This document shows, piece by piece, positions 38,228 to 45,132 of a DNA stretch of 64,000 nucleotides. The DNA is from Amazonocrinis nigriterrae CENA67 (GTDB lineage Bacteria; Cyanobacteriota; Cyanobacteriia; Cyanobacteriales; Nostocaceae). The DNA lies in contig NZ_JAECZC010000108.1 of assembly GCF_016056305.1 (NCBI RefSeq), forward strand, positions 124,001 to 188,000, written 5' to 3'. The first letter of the stretch is position 1, and each line of letters starts with the position of its first letter. The position numbers and the translations under genes were made by a program. The notes below the pieces were generated by a model, which saw nothing but the letters and a program-made list of their open reading frames with translations, was not told the DNA's origin and did not search any database.

Positions 38228-40171
38228 TCACAGTAAGTCAGTAAGCGAAAATTGCCGTTGACGGTCTAGTTCTTGAAGCCGCAGTTTTTCAGCATAGAAT
38301 GCTTGATAGTATGATTGCCATCTTTCTGGTGCTACATCTGGATCTGTTTCCTGCCATAATTCCAAAAAGTGGCGATAGCGCTTTTCACGGAATACGCGTT
38401 CCATACAAGCGATCGCAGCTTGAATCACTTGCGGAGTGCGAAGTATTTCTTTCTTACTTTTCTCATTGAGATGAAACAGATGGGAAACTAATCCTATATC
38501 CTCAGACAATTCCAAATATCTGTCTTGCAGACTTGAAATTAAATCAACTTGCTCATCTGTTGACTCTAAAATCTGCCGCCACAAAAATCGATGGTGAGAA
38601 AGGCTAAATTCTAAATCCCGTTCATCTAGGGCTACCATAATAGCTTGACGCTGTTCTGGACAATGCAAGTAAATTCGTAACAATAAAGCCTCTGCTAGTT
38701 CTAAAAGACTGCGATCGCCTTTGGCGTTGGCAAAGCCCTCGCCAGTGGGGACTGGGGACTGGGAATAGCTTCTACTACTCCACTCTCTTTTAGTTGGTAA
38801 AGGCTTAGAGTATGTAGCCGCAGCGGGAGCAATCTGAGTCAGTAAATTTTCTACTCGTAGAGGTATAAGTCTGGTATCCCCTAAGCTGAGTATTTCTGCA
38901 CAATAAGAAACGTAATAGTTACGGGTATCACTATTAGCTATATTTTTCAGTAATTTAACTATCTGCTGAGTTACCTGTTGAAAATCAGTTGCTTGCTTTA
39001 AGTCGCGGTCTTTGGTAATTTTTTGAATCTGCCAGTCTAGCCAAAGTGGAGCATTTGCCAATAGTTGTTGATAGTCTTCTGGCGTATGAGTATGCAAGTA
39101 TTCATCTGCATCTTTGCCATCGGGGAGGTTGAGAATTTTGAGTTGAACTTCACCTTTATATGCTAAATCGGCAATTTCCCCAATTGCTCGTTCAGCAGCA
39201 TTTGTCCCTGCTTTATCAGCATCAAAATTGAGTACCAACTGTTTTGATTCAGTATAACGTAATACCAGTTTGACTTGATCTAAGCTGAGGGCAGTACCGA
39301 GGGAGGCGACAGCATTATTAATACCAGCAGCGTGGAGAGCGATCGCATCAAAATATCCTTCTACCACTACCGCTTGATCCTGCTGAGAAATTCCTCCTTT
39401 GGCTTGATCGAGAGCAAATAGGGTTTTACCTTTGCTAAAAAGTTCGGTTTCTGGTGAATTTAAATATTTAGGTTGCTCATCTGTGAGAGTTCTACCTCCA
39501 AAGCCGATGACGCGTCCTTGGACATCACGAATGGGAATCATCAAGCGATCGCGAAACACATCGTAATAACTGTTCCCTTCCTTGCGCGGTTTAATCAATC
39601 CTGCTTTTTCTACTAGTTGTACTGGATAGTGTTTATCTTCTACTAGATAGCGATAAAGGGTTTCCCAACCTGCGGGTGCATAACCTAAACCAAACTGCTG
39701 AATTGTTTCTTCCCCAAGTCGGCGGTTAGATCGCAAATACTCAATTGCTCTTTGTCCTTGGGATTGTCTGAGGGTATGTTGATAAAACTGTGCTGCGGAT
39801 GCGAGAACTTCATATAATTGTTCCCGCAAAGACAGCTGACGCTGTAATTCTTGGCGTTGTTCGGGTTCAAGAGTTTGCACACGCACGCCTGCACGCCGCG
39901 CTAAATCCAACACCACCTCAGTAAAAGAGCGCTTTTCCAAGTCCATGAGGAACTTGATAGCATTTCCCCCAGCTTGACAGCCGAAGCAATAGTACATTTG
40001 CTTTGTCTGGCTGACTGTAAAACTAGGGCTTTTCTCATCATGAAAGGGACACAACCCCACAAAATCTTTTCCACGCTTGCGTAAAAGTACATGTTCTGAT
40101 ACGACATCTACAATATCAGCGCGTTGTTTAACTTCCTCAATTGTATCTGGGTGCAAGCGGGGAATTTGCAT
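38228..40171 (-). CDS. dnaG: DNA primase
   Basis: 647 aa. Makes RNA primers at the replication fork. N-terminal CHC2 zinc finger: CPFH (Cys41, His44) and CFGC (Cys62, Cys65). A TOPRIM catalytic core follows (VVVEGYFDAIALHAAG, LNFDADKAGTNA). A C-terminal helicase-binding domain occupies the last ~150 residues. Around residues 470-490 a Pro/Gly-rich stretch (SQSPVPTGEGFANAKGDR) appears to be an in-frame interspersed repeat in the linker between core and C-terminal domain. ATG at 40171. Confidence 0.96.
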   Translation of the reverse strand: MQIPRLHPDTIEEVKQRADIVDVVSEHVLLRKRGKDFVGLCPFHDEKSPSFTVSQTKQMYYCFGCQAGGNAIKFLMDLEKRSFTEVVLDLARRAGVRVQTLEPEQRQELQRQLSLREQLYEVLASAAQFYQHTLRQSQGQRAIEYLRSNRRLGEETIQQFGLGYAPAGWETLYRYLVEDKHYPVQLVEKAGLIKPRKEGNSYYDVFRDRLMIPIRDVQGRVIGFGGRTLTDEQPKYLNSPETELFSKGKTLFALDQAKGGISQQDQAVVVEGYFDAIALHAAGINNAVASLGTALSLDQVKLVLRYTESKQLVLNFDADKAGTNAAERAIGEIADLAYKGEVQLKILNLPDGKDADEYLHTHTPEDYQQLLANAPLWLDWQIQKITKDRDLKQATDFQQVTQQIVKLLKNIANSDTRNYYVSYCAEILSLGDTRLIPLRVENLLTQIAPAAATYSKPLPTKREWSSRSYSQSPVPTGEGFANAKGDRSLLELAEALLLRIYLHCPEQRQAIMVALDERDLEFSLSHHRFLWRQILESTDEQVDLISSLQDRYLELSEDIGLVSHLFHLNEKSKKEILRTPQVIQAAIACMERVFREKRYRHFLELWQETDPDVAPERWQSYYQAFYAEKLRLQELDRQRQFSLTDLL

Positions 40172-40417
40172 ATTGGTCAGTTGTCAGTGGTCAGTGGTCA
40201 GTGGTCAGTTGTCAGTGGTCAGTGGTCAGTTGTTATTTTCCTCATCCCCACTCATCAGTCATCAGTCATCAGTCATCAGTCATCAGTTATGAACTTTAGA
40301 GAAATAACAAAGGACAAATGACAAAATACTTCTGATAGTTATTATATTGTTGTTGCCAAGCCACAAATCTATGTATAGAATTGCTGACGCTTAATTTTAT
40401 AAGAGGAAATACTGTAG
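40172..40417. repeat. Two tandem heptamer arrays between dnaG and the amidase gene
   Basis: 40176-40232 is made of GTCAGTG/GTCAGTT units (about eight). 40253-40288 is made of TCATCAG units (about five). The first has the same unit as CRISPR-like spacer 2 at 2703-2727. No gene. The plus-strand promoter of the amidase-like gene should lie in 40320-40410. Confidence 0.85.
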
Positions 40418-41770
40418 ATGGGGCGTATATTTATTTCAGCGGCTCACGGAGGCAAAGAAGCAGGAAGAATTGACCCAGGTGCGATCGCAGGTGGTACAAC
40501 CGAAGCCAGGGAGATGATTCTGCTACGGGATTTAATTGTAACGGAACTAAGGGCGCGGAGTTTTGAAATTTTAGCAGTTCCCGATGATTTGAGTGCGGCA
40601 GACACCATCGCTTGGATTAATTCTCGTGGCCGTAGCGGTGATGTCGCCCTGGAAATTCAAGCTGATGCGGCTAGTAGTCCTTCTGTGCGGGGGGCTAGCG
40701 TTTTCTACATTGCTAGCAACAGCGATCGCAAAAGTAATGCTGAATTGCTATTAGTAGGGTTACTACGCCGCGTACCCCAATTGCCAAATCGCGGAGTTAA
40801 GCCAGATACAGATAGTGGATTGGGTCGTTTAGCATTCTGTCGTCAAACAATATTACCTGCCTTGGTGATGCAAGTCGCATTTCTCAGCAGTCCAGAGGAT
40901 CGTGCTTTGCTACAAACTCGCCGCCGGGATTTTGCTCTAGGAGTTGCTGATGGTTTGGCATCTTGGAGCCGTGTAATTGATCCAAATCCCCAAACCCCCC
41001 AAGAACCAAATTATCCGCCAATTAATATTAATATTAATGGGCAAAATTATCAAGAACAAGGAGTACTAATTAATGGTAATGCTTATATCCCCATTGATTT
41101 AGTTGATCGCTTGCGAATTGACCTGTCAACAGCACCCAATGTCCGCCGTATTACCTATCGTAAAATAGTCTATGTAAAAGCTGTTGAATTGGGGGATTTT
41201 AATGTTGCTATTTCCTGGGATGCTGGCACTCGCACTGTCACCTTACGATCCAATTTAGCAGTTTGTCCTGCTCAAATAGATCAGGTGATGTCAAATGGTA
41301 ATACCTCGGAAGTGCAGTTGCAATTATTCCTCAGAAATAACAATGAAAATGCCTTAGTAAAATTTCCTGATCTCCCAAAACTCTATCGAGAAGAAGCCAA
41401 TATAGAGGGGGTAAACTATGATATTGCCTTCTGCCAAATGTGTGTAGAAACTGGATTTTTACTTTTTGGTGGTGATATTAGACCTGAGCAAAATAACTTT
41501 GCAGGCTTAGGTGCAATTGGTGGTGGTTCAGAAGTAGCAACTTTTGAAAGTGCTAGAATTGGGGTGAGGGCACATATCCAACATCTCAAAGCTTACGCTA
41601 GTTTAGAACCTTTAGTGAGCGAAGTTGTAGATCCACGGTTTCGTTTTGTGACTCGTGGCATTGCACCATCAGTCTATCAGCTCTCAGGGCGCTGGTCAGC
41701 AGATTTAGATTATGGTACAAAAATTACAGCGATGGTTAAACGACTGTATAAATCAGCAGGACTGCTTTAA
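40418..41770 (+). CDS. Amidase_3-like / copper-amine-oxidase-N / glucosaminidase-like cell-wall protein
   Basis: 450 aa. Residues 2-180 follow the N-acetylmuramoyl-L-alanine amidase (Amidase_3) pattern: FISAAHGG (His10), TTEARE (Glu29), SVRGASVFY, RGVKPDTDSGLGRL. The position of the second zinc histidine reads EIQADAA (Gln81) and that of the catalytic Glu reads VMQVAFLSSPED (Gln152). Residues ~200-290 resemble a copper-amine-oxidase N-terminal-like domain (VLINGNAYIPIDLVDRL). Residues ~295-450 resemble an endo-beta-N-acetylglucosaminidase domain (VNYDIAFCQMCVETGFLLFGG, NNFAGLGAIGGG). No signal peptide is seen. The glucosaminidase part may be the active one; the amidase part may only bind wall. 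Confidence 0.82.
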   Translation: MGRIFISAAHGGKEAGRIDPGAIAGGTTEAREMILLRDLIVTELRARSFEILAVPDDLSAADTIAWINSRGRSGDVALEIQADAASSPSVRGASVFYIASNSDRKSNAELLLVGLLRRVPQLPNRGVKPDTDSGLGRLAFCRQTILPALVMQVAFLSSPEDRALLQTRRRDFALGVADGLASWSRVIDPNPQTPQEPNYPPINININGQNYQEQGVLINGNAYIPIDLVDRLRIDLSTAPNVRRITYRKIVYVKAVELGDFNVAISWDAGTRTVTLRSNLAVCPAQIDQVMSNGNTSEVQLQLFLRNNNENALVKFPDLPKLYREEANIEGVNYDIAFCQMCVETGFLLFGGDIRPEQNNFAGLGAIGGGSEVATFESARIGVRAHIQHLKAYASLEPLVSEVVDPRFRFVTRGIAPSVYQLSGRWSADLDYGTKITAMVKRLYKSAGLL

Positions 41771-42172
41771 AATTCTAGGAGAGTGATAAAAAGTCCGCAG
41801 CGATCGCAAACAAGTGAAGTGTTCGCTGTTCAACTTTGCCAAAGGGTAGCGATCGCTCCAATCTTTGTGATTGCTTTACTTCGTTGTTTCACAAGCGCTT
41901 AATTACTCCCTTTTTGGTGTCAGCGCACCGATGCAACTTCTTTTCCTCTGCTCCTGTGGTCAAGAGATGCCTAAACGGTAATCTTTTTGCGTGCAAGGAG
42001 TAGTCCATTATTAATATTTAATTTTAGTGAATCTTTATTAAAGAATGCATGAAGTTGTCAAATTGGCAAGCCTTAAATAAATATATATAGTAAAATATGA
42101 CAACGCTGTTTTTGTGTGTATTTACGGTTGACGTTTACTATTCAAAACAGTTATAGTAAAAAGTTTTATTTA

Positions 42173-42201
42173 TTGACATTTTTCAGAAACTTGTTTAAGA
42201 T
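42173..42201 (+). promoter_or_regulatory. Consensus sigma-70-type promoter
   Basis: TTGACA (42173-42178), exactly 17 bases, then TAAGAT (42196-42201). It is the best promoter match noticed by eye in the window. A start near 42208 would place the first transcribed base at the left arm of the 23-bp inverted repeat. Confidence 0.6.
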
Positions 42202-42207
42202 TAAGAA

Positions 42208-42305
42208 GCGACCACTTAAGAGTCTGTCTTCTGGCAGCCATCTTATTGGAAAAAAACAGCTTAGCAGTTGAATCAGTAAATTCAACTGCTAAGTCGTATT
42301 AATGT
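42208..42305 (+). ncRNA. Candidate small RNA, possible antitoxin-type regulator
   Basis: Directly follows the promoter at 42173. The first 23 bases are GCGACCACTTAAGAG + TCTGTCTT; they are complementary, 22 of 23, to 42673-42695 in the leader of the 65-residue membrane protein. A perfect 13-bp hairpin CTTAGCAGTTGAA / TTCAACTGCTAAG (42260-42293) follows, with T-rich DNA after it, which could terminate the RNA at about 100 nt. There is no open frame. Alternatively the inverted repeat marks the ends of a 488-bp non-autonomous element (42208-42695), though no target duplication was found. Confidence 0.45.
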
Positions 42306-42612
42306 ATAATTTTTATTATTATTTTAATATAATACGTACAGCAAGAAACACTATTTATTGCTGATAAAAAACAGCATATAAGCTTAAATTATATTTTTTA
42401 GGAATGGCTACAGTTAAAGCGCGTTAGTTCTTCTAAGAAGTTAAAAACCTCACAAAAAATGAAAACTTTAGTAATAAAAATTACTCATTAAAAATACTAG
42501 ATTAATTGCTGTAGTAGCTAGTTATTTCTGAAATCGAAACTGCAATAACTCCTAAATTACGCCTAAATTCAGAATTACATCATATTTGCTGCACTGAGCT
42601 TAAGCGTTAGCT

Positions 42613-42761
42613 TATAATGTATTCAACGTTGCTTCAAAAGCAACGCCGGAGTCAGCATTGAGAATTTTGAGAAAGACAGATTCTTAAGTGGTCGCGCCTT
42701 AATTGTCTTCCTTTTTCAAGTTCTCTTGCTGATATCCTTCACTGCTGAAAAAAAGGAAGAC
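42613..42761 (+). promoter_or_regulatory. Promoter and structured leader of the small membrane protein
   Basis: TATAAT lies at 42613-42618 with only a weak -35. The predicted leader has three elements. A hairpin CGTTGCTT / AAGCAACG lies at 42627-42645. The sRNA-complementary segment AAGACAGATTCTTAAGTGG.. lies at 42673-42695. A 12-bp perfect stem follows, GTCTTCCTTTTT (42705-42716) with AAAAAGGAAGAC (42750-42761). That stem includes the AGGAAG ribosome-binding site of the ATG at 42768, so the start should be occluded unless the leader is remodelled. Confidence 0.5.
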
Positions 42762-42767
42762 ACAAGA

Positions 42768-42965
42768 ATGTTTCCACGAAAGGTGATTTCTTCTAGAAAA
42801 GATAATCGTCTAGTTTATACTGTGTTTGTCAGTGTTGTTTTATCTACAGTACTGATTGTCACGGTATTGATGGGTAAGGAAATTACACTAAAATATGGAG
42901 ATTTGAGAGTGGAAATTAATCACTCCCATATTTGTGAATTGCCTGATATCTCAGGAATTAAATAG
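42768..42965 (+). CDS. 65-residue single-transmembrane protein, candidate type I toxin-like
   Basis: ATG at 42768 with AGGAAG upstream; an in-frame TTG at 42726 lies in a loop without a ribosome site. The N-terminus is basic (FPRKVISSRKDNR), then one hydrophobic helix of about 20 residues (VYTVFVSVVLSTVLIVTVLM), then a hydrophilic tail with Lys, Glu and His (HSHICELPD). I do not recognise a family. Small size, single helix, a buried ribosome site and an adjacent complementary RNA candidate make it a toxin-like candidate. It could equally be a small membrane regulator. Confidence 0.55.
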   Translation: MFPRKVISSRKDNRLVYTVFVSVVLSTVLIVTVLMGKEITLKYGDLRVEINHSHICELPDISGIK

Positions 42966-42972
42966 TACCTAG

Positions 42973-43093
42973 TAGTACGCCAAAACTTGGCGGGGTAAAG
43001 GGGAAAGGGGAAAGGGGAAAGGTTTTTGTCTCTTACCCTTTTCCCTTTGACCTTTACCCAACCTCCACCTAACATTTTTGGGTTGGCAGACTA
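42973..43093. mobile_element. MITE-like element, family B copy 1, 4-bp duplication
   Basis: Ends TAGTACGCCAA and the inverse of TAGTCTGCCAA (43083-43093); flanked by CTAG on both sides (42969-42972, 43094-43097). The 121-bp interior is a purine-rich run of AAAGGGG units followed by a pyrimidine run, giving a hairpin. It begins seven bases beyond the stop codon of the small membrane protein. Its relative is at 55284-55415. CTAG is itself a palindrome, so the duplication is suggestive, not proven, from this copy alone. Confidence 0.7.
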
Positions 43094-43095
43094 CT

Positions 43096-43139
43096 AGTTT
43101 TGCTCTTAATATTTTTATAAAAATATTAAGAGTAAAACT
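43096..43139. terminator. 44-bp near-perfect palindrome
   Basis: The sequence reads the same on both strands apart from one mismatched pair (AGTTTTGCTCTTAATA... / ...TATTAAGAGTAAAACT), giving a 21-22-bp stem with almost no loop. It abuts the family B element and lies downstream of the small protein gene. It could end that transcript or extrude as a cruciform. Confidence 0.6.
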
Positions 43140-43230
43140 GATGTGCTTTCAAAGCATGAACGAAGACTGATTCTGAAAGGAAAGGCGATTTATAGCCATT
43201 TTCAATCTAGTGAGGTACAGGTATGCAAAT

Positions 43231-43318
43231 AGACCTAACCCCCTAACCCCCTTCCCGAAGCGGGAAGGGGGAACAATTCAAAGCCTCTCTCCTAAAAGGA
43301 GAGAGGTTTGGAGAGAGG
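43231..43318. repeat. Multicopy-type intergenic repeat with two hairpins
   Basis: ACCTAACCCCCTAACCCCCT, then the hairpin CCCTTCCCG / CGGGAAGGG (43249-43269), then CTCTCTCCT / AGGAGAGAG, then a GGAGAGAGG tail. This layout is common between genes in Nostocales. It is non-coding. The rest of 43140-43560 shows no gene. Confidence 0.65.
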
Positions 43319-43560
43319 TCAAAACTGTACTTCACGCTTACCGAGAAACGCTATAGTTGCACTGGTGCTAGTGCGATCGCAGCCAAGCTTTTGGCTCAAA
43401 TCACACCCCAGCCAGAAGGACAAAGGAAAGCGGTTGTACTAGCACTACAATTTGACAACAAATCGATACATAAATTCTGCCCATGAGCGATCGCGTCAGT
43501 CTGACGCTTAAAAAAGCTTAAACTCGTAAATACTTTTATCGTAAAAGTATCCAACCTATT

Positions 43561-44397
43561 ATGTATGACCTCAGCCAAACCGTTAAAATTACAATTTTTG
43601 ATACAACTTTACGAGATGGAGAACTAGCCCTAGAACGCAAGTTAACAGTTGATCAAAAGATTCGCTTGGCAAAAATTCTTGACAAAATGGGAGTGGATGT
43701 CATTGAGGTTGGTTATCCAGGGGCATTTTCTAAAGACGCTGATGAAATTTTCATGGTGTCTAAGCAGGTAAAACATTCTACAATCTGCGGTTTGGCCAGT
43801 AGTAACCCAGAAGAAATTACTGCGGTGGCGGCGGCGATCAAAAAAGCAGTCAAAGGACGCATCAATTTGTTTACCCCAGTTCGCCTGAAGGCAAATACGG
43901 AAGCATCAGAGGTACTACAAATCATCAGCAGTAGTGTATCGTTGGCAAGAGACCACTGCCCAGACGTGGAATGGTCAGCCTTTGATGCCACACGTAGCCA
44001 TCCTGATTTTTTATGCAAAGCGGTGGAAACAGCTATTAAAAGTGGTGCAACAACAATCAGTATTCCCGACAGTCTAGGGGTTGCACAGCCAAGTGAGTTT
44101 TCTGATCTAATTAATATGCTTATGCACCGAGTTCCTAATATTGAGCAGTCCACCCTTGCAGTCCACTGTCACGATGACTTGGGGTTCGCGGTTGAGAATT
44201 CACTGGTTGCATTGGAACTAGGAGCAAGACAAATTGAATGCTCTATTAATGGATTAGGGGCGCGTGCTGGTAACGCTGACTTGGGAAAGGTTGTGGAGGC
44301 GATCGCTAATCATCCTACCTACCACACTGCTATTGATCAATCATGGCTGCATCAAGCATCAGAGACACTGAGTCAATTGACAGCAGTTTCAACGTAA
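43561..44397 (+). CDS. DRE-TIM metallolyase-like protein (homocitrate/isopropylmalate synthase relative), short form
   Basis: 278 aa with a complete HMGL-like barrel: the DTTLRDGE motif (~14-21), VIEVGYPG, VEWSAFDATRSHPDF, and the metal-binding VHCHDDLGF. It differs from typical LeuA and NifV enzymes. It ends after the barrel without the C-terminal lid or regulatory domains (NifV ~380 aa, LeuA >500). The usual DGEQ reads DGEL, and the usual GERAGN reads GARAGN. Condensation of a 2-oxo acid with acetyl-CoA is the family reaction, but the substrate here is unknown. ATG at 43561. The next gene on this strand is 735 bp away. Confidence 0.75.
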   Translation: MYDLSQTVKITIFDTTLRDGELALERKLTVDQKIRLAKILDKMGVDVIEVGYPGAFSKDADEIFMVSKQVKHSTICGLASSNPEEITAVAAAIKKAVKGRINLFTPVRLKANTEASEVLQIISSSVSLARDHCPDVEWSAFDATRSHPDFLCKAVETAIKSGATTISIPDSLGVAQPSEFSDLINMLMHRVPNIEQSTLAVHCHDDLGFAVENSLVALELGARQIECSINGLGARAGNADLGKVVEAIANHPTYHTAIDQSWLHQASETLSQLTAVST

Positions 44398-45132
44398 CTT
44401 ACCAGTTCCAATCCGATGAAAGATCATTTTGCTAGATTTAATGTTTGAAAAACTAAATATTAGGGTATCATAATAACTGTAAATTGCCGTAGACATTCCT
44501 TGTATGTATTATGCAAACTCTATCTACTGCATAAGTAGTCAGACAAGATTCAATATACATTTGGCAAAGGTGGCTTTAGCGGAATATATAGGTGTGAAGA
44601 TTCCTACCCTACCCTGTCGTAAACTTCGTTGAGGAAGCGGGGATGCTTTGGGCAAAGGGTATATTTCGTTTCGTGAGTCCTAACTTACTGGCCTTACCTA
44701 TGCGATGACATCAATAATTTTGCATACCCACTTAAAATTGCAAAAAAACCTGAAAAGCTTGGCATAAGTATTTAAAAGAAAGTTTGATAGGAAGTTAACA
44801 ACAATACCCACAAAGCAATGGGGCTTTTGCTTCCAGCCTCTATTTATGGATAGACCACAATATGCAGATTTGACTGCTACCCCTAGCTTGAGAAAATTCT
44901 CACAGATATTCACCACAGCCTTGTAATCCATATGGCTCTCGCACCCGCAGTTTTCGCCAGTGTAGTGGCTCAGCAGTTGTCTCATATCTCCCACTCAGAG
45001 CATATTTTTGTGTTTGGATAAAGTCGCATTTTAAACATGCTACCTAAAAAGAATTACTGACAAAACCTGGTGCTGAACATAGGTAACAGAGGCAAAGTAT
45101 GGAAATTGACAGCCAAAAAGGAGGAATAAAAA
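44398..45132. other. Intergenic region with decayed IS remnant
   Basis: 735 bp. 44560-44690 has GC-rich inverted patches (TTTGGGCAAAGGG; CGTTGAGGAAGCGGGGATGC) of the kind found at the right end of IS200/IS605 elements. The TnpB-like fragment lies at 44698-44994 on the minus strand. The promoter of the flavoprotein operon should lie in 45000-45115. Confidence 0.45.
44698..44994 (-). pseudogene. Probable TnpB (IS200/IS605) C-terminal remnant
   Basis: The minus-strand frame contains GENCGCESHMDYKAVVNI. This lines up with the TnpB zinc-ribbon end, in which CG..HDRD.NA..NI is conserved. The rest of the frame has drifted and there is no RuvC-like core, so it would be a decayed fragment. Matching is by eye and weak; the alternative is a chance frame. 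Confidence 0.35.

Larger units (their letters stand above)
41771..42767. other. ~1-kb region with candidate small RNA and structured leader
   Basis: No protein gene before 42768. It contains HIP1 sites near 41801 and 41850, a strong promoter at 42173-42201, a hairpin-ended candidate RNA, an AT-rich stretch 42300-42600, a second possible -10 box at 42613, and the structured leader of the small protein at 42768. The key parts are listed separately. Confidence 0.6.

Noticed and set aside
42208-42695. Treating the 23-bp inverted repeat as certain ends of an IS-like element
   Set aside because: No target duplication was found, the interior has no transposase, and each arm sits at a functional position (promoter start; leader). 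Kept only as an alternative explanation.
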